A DNA stretch of 64,000 nt from Nostoc edaphicum CCNP1411 (GTDB lineage Bacteria > Cyanobacteriota > Cyanobacteriia > Cyanobacteriales > Nostocaceae): NCBI RefSeq assembly GCF_014023275.1, contig NZ_CP054698.1, positions 1,798,001 to 1,862,000 of the forward strand, in the 5' to 3' direction. The notes under the pieces are model-generated. The model worked only from the letters and a program-made list of their open reading frames with translations, had not been told where the DNA came from and searched no databases. The position numbers and the translations under genes are program-made. Numbering within the stretch: the first letter of the stretch is position 1; each line of letters begins with the position of its first letter. Shown one piece after another: positions 9,254 through 19,081 of the stretch.

Positions 9254-9763
9254 TTAAATGATTCTGTTGACAATTGTCCAAACTTCCCCATCAGAGCGGA
9301 CATAGGGAACAGAGATTGTTTTGAATCCAGTGATGAAGGGTTTGTAATAAATCTGCCAATACATTGGACTCAGTTGATTGGCACAAGCCTTAAGAAAACG
9401 GACTTCTGTCGCCAGTTCACTTGCTAGTTGATTAATGCGTTGAGCATGAACCTGTGCCACTTCTTTCGCTTCCTCTAGCTGCTGCTGTTGAATAAGTTGT
9501 TTTGATTGACCTTCCCAACGCACTAATTTAGTTTGTTTTTGTTTTATCTGGCCTTCCAAAGCGGCGATCGCTGCATCTATGCCCTGGAGTTCAACTGATA
9601 ATTGGGCATTTTCTCTGGCTTGACGGCGGTAAGCTTCCACCATTGCCTGGGGTGATTCATTCTCGCCAGAGATTACATTATTGATAGTGAGTGCAGCGCG
9701 TTCTTCTAGGAGAATCTGAATTTGAGATTTAAGCGCCGCCATTTCAGCCTGAATTTGCTCCAT
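9254..9763 (-). CDS. Coiled-coil protein of unknown function
   Basis: From ATG at 9763 the protein has 169 residues (MEQIQAEMAALKSQIQILLEER...). Residues 1-135 are rich in Glu, Gln, Ala and Leu with heptad spacing, predicting long coiled coils. A short globular C-terminus follows (MYWQIYYKPFITGFKTISVPYVRSDGEVW). The frame extends upstream into thrB, but I reject that start because it would add 34 basic residues encoded by the other gene. It lies 29 bases after thrB on the same strand, so co-transcription is likely. I do not recognise a family. Confidence 0.7.
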   Translation of the reverse strand: MEQIQAEMAALKSQIQILLEERAALTINNVISGENESPQAMVEAYRRQARENAQLSVELQGIDAAIAALEGQIKQKQTKLVRWEGQSKQLIQQQQLEEAKEVAQVHAQRINQLASELATEVRFLKACANQLSPMYWQIYYKPFITGFKTISVPYVRSDGEVWTIVNRII

Positions 9764-9792
9764 AAATCGAGTTTTAAGTGCTGAGTAAAATA

Positions 9793-10707
9793 TTAAAAGC
9801 TTTTTGCGCCTTGGGTATCGAGAGAAAGCGATCGCACCTCGGCTGTAATTCCTTCTTCTTGCCAAGCAGCTAACATCGCCGCCTCCACAGCCTCTGAGTG
9901 TAATTTATCCGCCAAAGCTAACAGTGTCGGCCCCGCACCACTAATTACCATACCATAAGCACCAGCACTAACAGCTGCGATGTTGAGAGCATCATAACCA
10001 GGAATCAAAGCTTTGCGATATGGCTGATGCAATCTATCTTGCAAAGCTGTCTTTAACCATTGTCCGTTACCAGTTTCCAAGCCGCGCAACAATAATCCCA
10101 AATGTGCTGTATTGAAAATCGCATCGGCGCGACTCACTTCAGTGGGGAGAACACCCCGCGCCTCTGAAGTAGAAAGTTCAAAATTAGGAATAGCCACAAC
10201 TGGTACAACATCTTTATGCCAGGGGACATCACAAATTTCCCAAGCTGTACCACTGGTAGCAGCAAGACGACATCCTCCCAACAAAGCTGGAACTACATTA
10301 TCAGGATGTCCTTCCATTGCGATCGCTAACTCCATCACCTGCAACTGACTCATCGGCGTACCTTCAAGTTGATTAGCAGCAACCAACCCACCAACAATTG
10401 CTGTGGCCGAACTACCCAAACCCCGCGCCAACGGGACACCTAACTTAATCTCTATTTTCACAGTCGGCGGCGTCTGCTCTATATGTTGATAGAACTTGAC
10501 AAAGGCTTGGTAAAGGAGATTACTCTCATCAGTTTGGACTCGTTCAGCTTCCGAACCCGTGACATGAATAGTTAACCCACCTTCTTCTAGGCGAGTGAAC
10601 TTGAACTCGTTGTACAGCTTTAATGCTGCACCGATGCAATCAAAACCAGGCCCCAAATTCGCAGTTGTGGCGGGAACGGTAACAGTAATGGTAGAAACAA
10701 CAGACAT
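9793..10707 (-). CDS. thrB: Homoserine kinase
   Basis: This GHMP-family kinase phosphorylates L-homoserine to O-phosphohomoserine with ATP in threonine synthesis. It shows the N-terminal PATTANLGPGFDCIG block, the ATP-binding loop PLARGLGSSATAIVGG about residues 88-103, and the C-terminal motif AYGMVISGAGPTLLAL. The length of 304 residues is normal. ATG 10707 (MSVVSTITV) is preferred; TTG 10713 adds two residues. The upstream 200 bases are AT-rich and should hold the promoter. Confidence 0.95.
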   Translation of the reverse strand: MSVVSTITVTVPATTANLGPGFDCIGAALKLYNEFKFTRLEEGGLTIHVTGSEAERVQTDESNLLYQAFVKFYQHIEQTPPTVKIEIKLGVPLARGLGSSATAIVGGLVAANQLEGTPMSQLQVMELAIAMEGHPDNVVPALLGGCRLAATSGTAWEICDVPWHKDVVPVVAIPNFELSTSEARGVLPTEVSRADAIFNTAHLGLLLRGLETGNGQWLKTALQDRLHQPYRKALIPGYDALNIAAVSAGAYGMVISGAGPTLLALADKLHSEAVEAAMLAAWQEEGITAEVRSLSLDTQGAKSF

Positions 10708-10913
10708 TGGCAAAACTCACTAATCATCAACTAGCATCCCATGTAAAGGGGTGATTTGTTTACTAATGATGCTAATTATCTATTGTGGTAGTTTGCATAC
10801 CCATCTGAGTGTTTATATTTTATTAATCTGTTTTTTTACCTAATGATTGAAAAATAATGTTATTGTTACTTCATATATTTATTATTGACTATTTATATTA
10901 ACTAACTTAATAA

Positions 10914-11285
10914 ATGGAATATTTAAAGCGCTTTCTTGAGTACGCTCCTGAAGCGTATGATGCTATTCGTAATGCTGACGATGTAGCAGGGATTGTATGT
11001 AACACTGGATGGGCAGAGTTTCGCATTCGACGGATCAAAAAACATTTGTTTTATGATGAACACCAGTTGGATTACGATCTCGGATTTAACCGCTTTAGTC
11101 CCGATCCAGACATAGCAGATGCCTGGATTAGGTTACAGCAAGGTAATTTTAACCCTGAAGATTTGAGATTACTGGAACATGAATACTTTGAATCGAGATT
11201 TGAAGGCATTTTCCATACTAACTACCGTACAGCTCATGACGCTACTGAACGCTCTGGTCGTTTGTGGAGTCCCTCAGTAACATGA
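10914..11285 (+). CDS. Small protein resembling an orphan polymorphic-toxin domain (tentative)
   Basis: The 123 residues are dense in conserved-looking polar positions: RIKKHLFYDEHQLDY (H44, H50), FSPDPDIADAWIRLQ, DLRLLEHEYFESRFEG (H89, E90) and YRTAHDATERSGRLW (H108). This His/Glu-rich pattern resembles C-terminal toxin tips of contact-dependent or secreted polymorphic toxins, but I cannot name a family. No leader or export domain is attached. A 79-residue acidic gene follows 60 bases downstream, as an immunity gene would. Flanking DNA is AT-rich. The toxin reading is a hypothesis. Confidence 0.6.
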   Translation: MEYLKRFLEYAPEAYDAIRNADDVAGIVCNTGWAEFRIRRIKKHLFYDEHQLDYDLGFNRFSPDPDIADAWIRLQQGNFNPEDLRLLEHEYFESRFEGIFHTNYRTAHDATERSGRLWSPSVT

Positions 11286-11345
11286 GCATAACTCAAATGA
11301 GTTAAAACTAAAGTATCCAACTTTTAAAGACCACATTAATCTATT

Positions 11346-11585
11346 ATGGCTTTTTACGTATTGATTCTAAAAGAAAAGGAGGATGAGATCGGCGTTACTT
11401 ATCGCTTTGGCGCACATGAAGATCGTCTCGGCTCTTTATGGATAGATAAATTAAGTGGAGAAATTAAGGAACTTCAAGAAACCCCAGAGCAAAACTCGCA
11501 GGCATTTTTTCAACGAGCAGCAGTAAAGGTTTGGCAAAATTGGAAAAAAGGAGCTTTTCCAGAAAAAACATCTTGGGCATCTTGA
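11346..11585 (+). CDS. Small unknown protein, possible immunity partner
   Basis: The 79-residue protein begins MAFYVLILKEKEDEIGVTYRFG and alternates short beta-strand-like segments with acidic stretches, ending in a Trp/Lys-rich helix (AAVKVWQNWKKGAFPEKTSW). Size, position and strand relative to the preceding gene suit an immunity protein, but no family was recognised. There is no signal peptide or membrane segment. Confidence 0.55.
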   Translation: MAFYVLILKEKEDEIGVTYRFGAHEDRLGSLWIDKLSGEIKELQETPEQNSQAFFQRAAVKVWQNWKKGAFPEKTSWAS

Positions 11586-11697
11586 GAATTATTTGAAATT
11601 GATAGCCTACTCATACTGAGCGGCTATCAATACTCTGTTATTCCTCAGAAAGACATCTAGAGATAGCTCTTTTCAACAAGTCTTTTGGTTAAAAAAC

Positions 11698-13386
11698 TTA
11701 CTTCAAAGTTCCCAAAACGGGCGCTACTTCAACCTCGGAAATTTGCGGAACCAAGAGTACCTTCGCATAAATCTGGGGATTGGTTTGCGAGACTATGGCA
11801 TAAGACTGGCGAAGATTAGCATTCACTGCGACAGTCTTCACGTCGTACATCTGCATCGCCATTTTGGGATAGAAACCAATGCCAACAATCATCAGCAGAA
11901 AACAGGCAGCGATAAACACCTCACGGGGTCTAGCATCCTCGTAGACTGCATCTTCTGGCACAAGACAGTCTGTACCAAAACAAACTGTTCCGTCATCTTC
12001 TTGATTTTCCAAGCCTGCATTATTAATGTCGCATAGCAGTGCTGCGTCTTTACCATAAAACACCTCTCGCAGCATGGAAAGTAGATAAATCGGTGTAAGG
12101 ATGACTCCAACTGCGGCAAGAAAAACCGTTACGGTGCAGAAAGTTGAACTGTAAACGTCACTGCTTGTCATCCCAACAAATACCGAGAGTTCGCCAGCAA
12201 AGCCGCTCATACCGGGAAGTGCCAGAGATGCCATTGTTCCGATTGTAAACAGGGCAAAGACTTTGGGCATGGCTTGACCAATACCGCCCATATCTTTCAT
12301 TACCATTGTGTGGGTGCGATCGTAAGTAACGCCCGCTAAGAAAAACAGCACCGATGCAATCAAACCATGCGAAATCATCTGCAACATCGCGCCGTTGATT
12401 CCCAAATCAGTGAAGGACGCAATCCCAAGCAGTACAAACCCCATGTGAGAAATCGACGAATAAGCCAAACGCCGCTTCATATTGGTCTGAGCAAAGGAGT
12501 TCAATGCACCATAGATAATGTTGACAACACCCAGAATAGCTAGAACCGGCGCAAAGTAAATATGTGCATCGGGAAGTAGTTCAAGATTTAGGCGAATTAG
12601 TCCATATCCGCCCATCTTCAGCAACACACCAGCCAGAATCATCGATACAGGAGATGATGCTTCGCCGTGAGCATCAGGCAACCAAGTATGCATGGGGAAA
12701 ACAGCAAGTTTGACACCAAATGCAATCAACAATCCTGCATAAAGTAGCAGTTGTAGACTAAGGGGATATTCCTTGTTGGCCAGGGCGGTGATGTCAAATG
12801 TCATATTACCGCCGCCGTATAGCCCCATTGCCAGGGCTGCTACCAAAATAAATATAGAAGCTGCTGCGGTATACAATAAAAATTTCGTAGCCGCATAACG
12901 ACGCCTTTGCCCACCCCAAATACAGACTAGTAGGTAGACGGGAATCAGCTCTACTTCCCACATGATGAAAAATAGCAGCAAGTCTTTAGCAACAAACACC
13001 CCTACTTGTGCCGAATACAGCACCAGCATCAGGAAATAGAAAAGGCGGGGTCGGTGATCAACTTGCCAAGCTGAAAATATCGAGAGTGTGGTGACAAATC
13101 CTGCTAAAAGCACAAGTGGCGCTGAAAGCCCATCAACTGATACCGCCCAGTTAAAACCTAACTGAGGCACCCAGGCATAATTTTCCACCATTTGAAAACT
13201 AGCACTGCTGGCATCGTAATGCTTCCAAAAGGCGTAGCACATTAATGCAAAGTCTGCAATACCTACACCCAATGCATACCACCGCACGCGCTTGCCATCT
13301 TTATCAGGCAGCACAGGGATAAGCAGGGAAGCAACGAGTGGCAGCAAGACAATTGCGGTAAGCCAAGGAAATTGATCCGCTATCAT
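11698..13386 (-). CDS. ndhD: NAD(P)H-quinone oxidoreductase subunit 4 (NdhD)
   Basis: The 562-residue membrane protein has about 14 transmembrane segments and the proton-channel signatures of Complex I antiporter-like subunits: [38 protein letters not shown] and KMGGYGLIR. It belongs to the thylakoid NDH-1 complex used in respiration, cyclic electron flow or CO2 uptake, depending on the paralogue. No ndhF is adjacent, so I cannot assign NdhD1 versus NdhD2. The loop after [12 protein letters not shown] is Cys/Glu-rich ([23 protein letters not shown]) and longer than the usual short linker, with three cysteines close together. Confidence 0.95.
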   Translation of the reverse strand: MIADQFPWLTAIVLLPLVASLLIPVLPDKDGKRVRWYALGVGIADFALMCYAFWKHYDASSASFQMVENYAWVPQLGFNWAVSVDGLSAPLVLLAGFVTTLSIFSAWQVDHRPRLFYFLMLVLYSAQVGVFVAKDLLLFFIMWEVELIPVYLLVCIWGGQRRRYAATKFLLYTAAASIFILVAALAMGLYGGGNMTFDITALANKEYPLSLQLLLYAGLLIAFGVKLAVFPMHTWLPDAHGEASSPVSMILAGVLLKMGGYGLIRLNLELLPDAHIYFAPVLAILGVVNIIYGALNSFAQTNMKRRLAYSSISHMGFVLLGIASFTDLGINGAMLQMISHGLIASVLFFLAGVTYDRTHTMVMKDMGGIGQAMPKVFALFTIGTMASLALPGMSGFAGELSVFVGMTSSDVYSSTFCTVTVFLAAVGVILTPIYLLSMLREVFYGKDAALLCDINNAGLENQEDDGTVCFGTDCLVPEDAVYEDARPREVFIAACFLLMIVGIGFYPKMAMQMYDVKTVAVNANLRQSYAIVSQTNPQIYAKVLLVPQISEVEVAPVLGTLK

Positions 13387-13791
13387 GTATATGAGAAAAA
13401 ATACTTATTCGTCAATTATGTCATTCTACTAAACTTTGTAACAATTTCTTAATAAATCTTTGTCCCAGTTAAATGCTTTTAGGGAATGGGGAATGGGGAA
13501 TGGGGAATGGGGAAGAAAGATTATAATCTGGTCTTGTGTAGGCAGTTCATGATGGCTATTTACAAAGAAAGGCAGAGAGCAGAGGGCAGAAGGAAAGAAG
13601 TATTAATAAAAACTTTAGTTGTGGGTCTAGCAGCCCACTAGTATAAAAAAATTGTGTGGAGATGCCTAGCACGAGAAAACTTAGCGTCCTTACTTCAATC
13701 CCACCTTTTTAAACATGGGTTCCCTTCTGCCTCCTGCCTCCTGCCTCCTGCCTCCTGCCTTCTGCCTCCTGCCTCCTGCCTTCTGAACTGC
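13387..13791. repeat. STRR-rich intergenic region
   Basis: GGGGAAT heptamers occupy about 13481-13514, and CCTGCCT/TTCTGCCT heptamers occupy 13718-13787, the latter ending at the stop codon of the regulator gene. The middle has no recognisable gene. Confidence 0.8.
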
Positions 13792-14511
13792 TCACGGGAC
13801 TAATCCAGCCCGCAACGCACGGACAGCAGCCTGTGTACGGTCAGCAACACAGAGTTTATTGAGAATACCTCGAACATGAGTTTTGACAGTACCGACTGTT
13901 AAATAGAGTCTTTTGGCAATTTCTGCATTGTCACAGCCAGCGACAATCAACTCTAAAACATCCATCTCTCTGTGAGTTAAAGGATAGCTGACTATACTTT
14001 TCTCTGTATCTGGGTCAATACCTTCAATCAAGACTCTTTTTCCAGATGCGCCTCTGCTGCCATCGGGGAAATCTTGACGTATTTGTTGTAGTACAAGGTC
14101 TGCGATCGCTGGATCAATCCACGAACTACCTGAGTATGTCGTTTGCACAGCCTCTACTAGTTTCTCAGTTTCGATATCCTTCATGCAATAAGAATCTGCA
14201 CCTGCTGCAAACGCTGCTAAAACTGCCTGTTCACTATTCTGCATCGTTAAAATTAGCAGCTTTGTTGTATAGTCTTCATTCTCTGCTTGGTATTGCCTAA
14301 ATGTGCGTGTTAGCTCAATACCATCCATGTCAGGCAAACCAATGTCAATAGTAGCAACATCCGGCTTGAGACTTTTCAGAAGCTTGATGCCATCAGTTGC
14401 ATTGGCTGCTTCACCAACAATGTTAAACTCTGGCTGGGTTTGTAAGGCAGATCGTAAACCGATTCTTGTCAGGTTGTGATCTTCAATCACAAGGATCTTG
14501 ATTTCACTCAT
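13792..14511 (-). CDS. NarL/FixJ-family response regulator
   Basis: The receiver domain (residues 4-125) has the acidic pair IEDHN, Asp in TIDIGLPDMDG and Lys in MKDIET. An LuxR-type helix-turn-helix covers about residues 175-235 (LTHREMDVLELIVAGCDNAEIAKRL, TVGTVKTHVRGILNKL). A linker of about 50 residues is longer than typical. It should bind DNA once phosphorylated. No kinase is adjacent on the same strand; the divergent REC-kinase at 15060 is a possible partner. The C-terminal end touches an STRR block. Confidence 0.9.
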   Translation of the reverse strand: MSEIKILVIEDHNLTRIGLRSALQTQPEFNIVGEAANATDGIKLLKSLKPDVATIDIGLPDMDGIELTRTFRQYQAENEDYTTKLLILTMQNSEQAVLAAFAAGADSYCMKDIETEKLVEAVQTTYSGSSWIDPAIADLVLQQIRQDFPDGSRGASGKRVLIEGIDPDTEKSIVSYPLTHREMDVLELIVAGCDNAEIAKRLYLTVGTVKTHVRGILNKLCVADRTQAAVRALRAGLVP

Positions 14512-14689
14512 AGTTGCTTAACTTTACTGTTATTTATCTCAAAGTACAGATTAAAATAATCTCGTTCTTCTATTCGGTATCTTATACAAAAAGCAATGCC
14601 TTTGGTATTGTTCCCTGAACTTCATCTACCATTAGGCATAAATATGGCACTTCTTGCTTGAGTGAGGTACAAAAACCCCGCCCCCAGCC

Positions 14690-14910
14690 CCTTCACCTTA
14701 GCAAGAGGAGAAGACTATGATATACCTCATGTAATTAACGCCATAACCTTATCCCTTGACATCCTCCCACGGAAGATACCCAATAGGATTCCAATAATTA
14801 CTTCTTGGGTTTTCTCTTTCTATGACTCGACTTACTTGGAGGAATTTATCCAGCCACGCAGAGGTCGATGTCTCCAAAGGCAATATACATCACTATGTGC
14901 TGTATATTGC
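14690..14910. mobile_element. Possible remnant of an IS200/IS605 right end
   Basis: The run CTTGACATCCTCCCACGG and later GGATTCCAATAATTACTT look like the 3' end of cyanobacterial TnpB-type elements, where CCCACGG normally pairs with a CCGTGGG that is missing here. A separate perfect 10-bp stem (GCAATATACA / TGTATATTGC) lies at 14880-14910. No transposase frame remains. The rest of the 548-base gap between the divergent genes should hold both promoters. Confidence 0.3.
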
Positions 14911-15059
14911 AATAACGCATACGTTTAATTACTTAAAAAGAGATTAAATTCGGGAGACTTTAAAGGAAAATGTGAATCCTTAATCATCTCAGCGCTGGTG
15001 AAGTAAGCTATTACTAGATTTGCTAGGGATAGCCAAGCACTTCTTTTTTTTATTTAGCC

Positions 15060-16154
15060 ATGTCTTTAACTAAAACTGTCAAAAAAGATAAAATTCTCGT
15101 TGTCGATGATGTTTTTGACAATCTACTGGTGTTAGAAGCAGTCCTAGAAGATGAGGACTATGAAATTAGCTTGGTGGAAGATAGCAAAATTGCTCTGGCT
15201 ATGGTTGAGGAGTTACTCCCAGACATAATTCTCTTAGATGTGATGATGCCGGAGATCGATGGCTATGAATTTACTCGCCGCGTCCGGCAGAATCAGGCGT
15301 TGCCATTTATCCCCATTCTGCTGCTCACGGCTCACTATGAGTCTAGCGTTGTGGAAGGACTCGATGCTGGTGCCGATGACTTCATTCGTAAACCATTTGA
15401 TCCTGATGAACTACATGCACGAGTGCGATCGCTCCTGCGCCTCAAACATAGTATCGACGAACGAGATCAGATGGCTAACCTCCGAGCAGATTTTGTCTCG
15501 CGTTTTACTCACGATTTACGTATACCGCTGGTAGCCTCCAACCGCGTACTAAAATTATTGTTGGAAGGAAGATTTTGCGAAGTTTCGCCACAATTGCAAG
15601 AAATAATTGATACCATGATCGGCAGCAATCAAGACCTGCTGGAAATGGTAAATACCTTGCTAGAAGTTTATCGTCATGAAGCGGGCTGTAAAACCTTAAA
15701 AATTTCTCCCTGCAATATTCAGGAATTAGTTAGTGAAGTTTCTCTAGAATTAACTCCCTTAGCTGAAGAAAAAGGATTAGCTGTAAATATTGATCGAAGT
15801 GAAACTGCAATCACCATCATGGGCGATCGCGTAGAACTGCGACGAGTATTGACAAATCTCATTGGCAATGCTATCAAATTTACAGACAAAGGCTCTGTAG
15901 ATATTCGCTGCTACCTCACTCCGGCAGATGTGACTATTGATATCCAAGATACGGGGCCAGGAATTTCTAAACCAGACCAGGCAAGATTATTCGAGCGATT
16001 TCGTCAAGGGAAACACCAACGTTCTGGTAGTGGTTTGGGACTATATCTATCTCGCTACATTATCGAAGCACATCAAGGCTCAATCGATGTGATATCTGAA
16101 CCAGGGCAGGGTAGTACATTCACTATCCGTCTACCTATAGCTAGCGAAAACTAA
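15060..16154 (+). CDS. Response regulator-histidine kinase (REC + HisKA + HATPase)
   Basis: The 364 residues comprise a receiver domain (acidic pair VDDV, Asp60 in LLDVMMPEIDG, Lys in RKPFDPDEL), a HisKA domain with H151 in THDLRIPL, and an HATPase domain with NLIGNAIKF, DTGPGI and GSGLGLYLS. There are no membrane segments, so input must come through the receiver domain. It lies 550 bases from the divergent NarL-type regulator, which could be its output. A receiver placed before the kinase is typical of cyanobacterial phosphorelay intermediates. Confidence 0.9.
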   Translation: MSLTKTVKKDKILVVDDVFDNLLVLEAVLEDEDYEISLVEDSKIALAMVEELLPDIILLDVMMPEIDGYEFTRRVRQNQALPFIPILLLTAHYESSVVEGLDAGADDFIRKPFDPDELHARVRSLLRLKHSIDERDQMANLRADFVSRFTHDLRIPLVASNRVLKLLLEGRFCEVSPQLQEIIDTMIGSNQDLLEMVNTLLEVYRHEAGCKTLKISPCNIQELVSEVSLELTPLAEEKGLAVNIDRSETAITIMGDRVELRRVLTNLIGNAIKFTDKGSVDIRCYLTPADVTIDIQDTGPGISKPDQARLFERFRQGKHQRSGSGLGLYLSRYIIEAHQGSIDVISEPGQGSTFTIRLPIASEN

Positions 16155-16407
16155 AAGAAGGATTCATAGAAAAACCTCGTCTTGGCTAAAGAGGATAAAT
16201 CCTGATGAGCAAAGTCGTGAGTTGAACTTTCTAGAGATGAGTAACGTTTTAGGAGAATCGCTCTCTAAAATAAAGATTCATTTCTTTAGTTTATCTAAAG
16301 TCGCATCTAAGTTATCAAATTACCTTTCTAAGATAGAAGCAGCAACTATAAGTTGCCATACACGACTAAAACCCAACTAACAGCTAGTGGCTGCGGAGAA
16401 CATAAAA

Positions 16408-17457
16408 ATGGCTAAAACGCCAGAATCCTTAGAATCGCCTATCAATGAAATTACAGACAGAGCCTTAGATCGTGATTGTACAACCTTATCCCGTCACGTC
16501 CTCCAACAACTTCAGAGTTTTTCGCCAGATGCACAAGATTTAAGTGCGCTGATGAATCGCATCGCCTTGGCCGGCAAACTGGTTGCTCGGCGCATGAGTC
16601 GCGCTGGTTTAATGGAAGGCGTTCTCGGATTTACTGGAGAAGTTAATGTCCAAGGTGAATCCGTCAAAAAGATGGATGTCTACGCCAATGATGTATTTAT
16701 CTCAGTGTTTAAGCAAAGCGGCTTAGTCTGTCGCCTCGCTTCTGAGGAAATGGAAAATCCCTATTACATCCCGGAAAATTGCCCCATTGGTCGCTATACC
16801 CTACTATATGACCCAATTGATGGCTCATCTAACACTGATAACAATCTCAGCTTAGGTTCCATTTTCGCCATTCGCCAGCAAGAAGGAACTGATAGCGATG
16901 GTAAAGCAACTGACCTCCTCACCAACGGACGTAAGCAGCTTGCTGCTGGATACATCCTGTATGGCCCCTGCACGATGCTGGTTTATACTATAGGTAAGGG
17001 CGTTCATTCCTTTGTCCTCGATCCCAGCTTAGGAGAGTTTATTCTCACAGAAGAGAATATTCAGATTCCTAAACATGGTTCTGTTTACAGCGTGAACGAA
17101 GGTAACTTCTGGCAGTGGGAAGAATCGATTCGAGAATACATTCGCTACGTTCATCGCACAGAAGGCTACAGCGCTCGTTATAGCGGCGCAATGGTCAGCG
17201 ACATCCATAGAATTTTGGTTCAAGGCGGTGTGTTTCTCTACCCAGGGACAATTCAAAACCCAGAAGGGAAATTACGCTTGCTTTATGAAACCGCTCCTCT
17301 TGCCTTTTTGATTGAGCAAGCAGGTGGTCGTGCTACTACAGGACTGGTAAATATCTTGGATGTGGTGCCAAAAAAACTGCATCAACGCACGCCTTTAATT
17401 ATTGGTAGCAAAGAGGATGTCGCAAAGGTGGAGTCTTTTATTCAAAACGGGCACTAG
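16408..17457 (+). CDS. fbp: Fructose-1,6-bisphosphatase, class I
   Basis: The 349-residue enzyme hydrolyses fructose-1,6-bisphosphate in gluconeogenesis and the Calvin cycle. It has the metal-binding signature [14 protein letters not shown] about residues 135-148, [11 protein letters not shown] and the C-terminal block [13 protein letters not shown] 16408 is chosen because GGAG lies 9 bases upstream; a GTG at 16387 would add seven residues. It is the first gene of the fbp-tal-zwf-opcA operon described in Nostoc, where the operon supplies reductant for nitrogen fixation and dark growth. Confidence 0.97.
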   Translation: MAKTPESLESPINEITDRALDRDCTTLSRHVLQQLQSFSPDAQDLSALMNRIALAGKLVARRMSRAGLMEGVLGFTGEVNVQGESVKKMDVYANDVFISVFKQSGLVCRLASEEMENPYYIPENCPIGRYTLLYDPIDGSSNTDNNLSLGSIFAIRQQEGTDSDGKATDLLTNGRKQLAAGYILYGPCTMLVYTIGKGVHSFVLDPSLGEFILTEENIQIPKHGSVYSVNEGNFWQWEESIREYIRYVHRTEGYSARYSGAMVSDIHRILVQGGVFLYPGTIQNPEGKLRLLYETAPLAFLIEQAGGRATTGLVNILDVVPKKLHQRTPLIIGSKEDVAKVESFIQNGH

Positions 17458-17786
17458 AAGACAATTCGTAATGACGCTCCTGCGTCGCTAACGCTGCGCT
17501 AACGTAATTCGTAATTACTGTTACGTAAGGGTCTTAGACGTTTTATAAGGGTGACTTATTTTCTCTATGCTGTACTCTCATCTGCCATTAATTAAACGTT
17601 AATCATGGTGATTTAGGATTGGGGATGCAAAATAGCGCTTTTTGAAGATCAATTAAGGATTATCTCAGCTGGCCGATGTAATAAGTGATTGGCAACGCCA
17701 CAATTCAAAAGTAACCATCAATAATTTGATGCGTTTTGCCAACTTTACTTAGAAGCATCACAATACAGGAGTGAAATAAACTAGCT
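17458..17786. other. fbp-tal intergenic region
   Basis: The first 60 bases contain a small GCGTCGCTAACGCTGCGCTAACG repeat motif and a GTAATTCGTAATTAC palindrome. The rest is AT-rich and may hold a tal promoter, since internal promoters are known in this operon. A clear SD-like AGGAG lies before the tal ATG. No gene was seen. Confidence 0.4.
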
Positions 17787-18932
17787 ATGTCTACCAATCA
17801 TCTACTAGAAATTAAGCAATACGGTCAAAGTATCTGGATGGATAATTTGACCCGTGACATTCTTCAATCAGGCGAACTCAAAGACCTAGTGGAAAATCAA
17901 GGTATATCTGGGATAACTTCTAACCCAGCTATCTTTGAAAAAGCGATCGCTGGTAACGTTATTTATGATGCCGATATCGAAGCCGGAGTTCGGGCTGGCT
18001 TACCGACATACAAAATTTACGAATCCCTAGTTTTTAAAGATATCCGTAATGCCTGTGATATTTTACGCCCTGTTTATGAAGCCTCGGATGGACTAGATGG
18101 TTATGTGAGTATTGAAGTACCGCCAACCATCGCCCATGATACTGAAGCAACCATAACCGAAGCCCGCCGCTATTTCCAAGAAATTGGTCGGGAAAATCTG
18201 ATGATTAAAATTCCCGGTACAGAACCTGGTTTGCCAGCAGTAGAACAGGTAATAGCCGAAGGGATGAATGTTAATATTACGCTGCTGTTTTCTGTAGAAA
18301 GCTATATCAACACAGCTTTGGCTTATATTCGTGGCTTAGAAAAACGGGTAGCTGAAGGTAAGGACATTAGTAAAATTGCATCAGTTGCTAGTTTCTTCCT
18401 CAGCCGGATCGATAGCAACATTGATGGCAAGATTGATGCTAAGTTGAAAAAAGGCGTTGATGATATTTCCGTGGAAGCAAAGCTAAGAGCTGTTAAAGGA
18501 AAAGTAGCGATCGCTAACGCTAAGATTGCGTATCAAGAATACAAGAAAATCATTAGAAGCGAGCGTTGGCAAGATTTGGCAGCAAAAGGAGCCACAGTAC
18601 AACGGCTACTTTGGGCTAGCACCAGTACCAAAGACCCCAACTACAGAGACGTGATGTATATCGAAGAGTTGATTGGTCATGATACTGTCAACACCGTACC
18701 ACCAGCGACCATTAAAGCTTGTGCCGATCATTGTAACGTAGGCGATCGCTTAGAAACAGATTTAGATAATGCTTACACGCTGATCGAAAACCTCAAAGAT
18801 CCCGACATCAACATCGATCTCGATAACGTAATGGATGAACTGTTAGTCGATGGTATTGACAAGTTTATCCAGCCCTTCCAGTCCTTGATGAACTCTTTAG
18901 AAGACAAGATCAAGGTATTGTCACCAGTGTAG
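17787..18932 (+). CDS. tal: Transaldolase
   Basis: The 381-residue protein matches the long bacterial transaldolase type: GISGITSNPAIFEKAI near the start, LMIKIPGTEPGLPAVEQ with the Schiff-base lysine, and SVASFFLSRID. It moves a dihydroxyacetone unit between sugar phosphates in the pentose phosphate pathway. The start has AGGAG upstream. Its position between fbp and zwf supports the assignment. The stop codon lies against an STRR block. Confidence 0.96.
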   Translation: MSTNHLLEIKQYGQSIWMDNLTRDILQSGELKDLVENQGISGITSNPAIFEKAIAGNVIYDADIEAGVRAGLPTYKIYESLVFKDIRNACDILRPVYEASDGLDGYVSIEVPPTIAHDTEATITEARRYFQEIGRENLMIKIPGTEPGLPAVEQVIAEGMNVNITLLFSVESYINTALAYIRGLEKRVAEGKDISKIASVASFFLSRIDSNIDGKIDAKLKKGVDDISVEAKLRAVKGKVAIANAKIAYQEYKKIIRSERWQDLAAKGATVQRLLWASTSTKDPNYRDVMYIEELIGHDTVNTVPPATIKACADHCNVGDRLETDLDNAYTLIENLKDPDINIDLDNVMDELLVDGIDKFIQPFQSLMNSLEDKIKVLSPV

Positions 18933-19076
18933 GGAATGGGGAATGGTGAATGGGGAATGGGGAATGGGGAATGGGGAATGGGAGTTATAAGAATTCTTTC
19001 CTCAATTCCCAATGCCCAATTCCCAATTCCCAATTCCCAATTCCAAAATCCAAAATCCAAAACCCAAAATCCAAAA
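18932..19076. repeat. STRR block between tal and zwf
   Basis: About 10 GGGAATG heptamers are followed by CCCAATTC heptamers in the opposite sense and a run of AATCCAAA units, a potential long hairpin. The block fills the entire tal-zwf spacer, ending six bases before the zwf ATG. It is open in the zwf frame, which produces a misleading 44-residue N-terminal extension. Confidence 0.85.
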
Positions 19077-19081
19077 TTGTT

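Noticed and set aside
9764..9865. 34-residue extension of the coiled-coil protein
   Set aside because: It overlaps the end of thrB, is Arg/Lys-rich, and a better ATG exists at 9763.
14662..14928. 88-residue plus-strand frame
   Set aside because: Its composition does not look coding and it coincides with IS-like and inverted-repeat sequence.
18950..19081. N-terminal extension of Zwf
   Set aside because: The sequence is translated STRR heptamers; the conserved Zwf start is at 19082.
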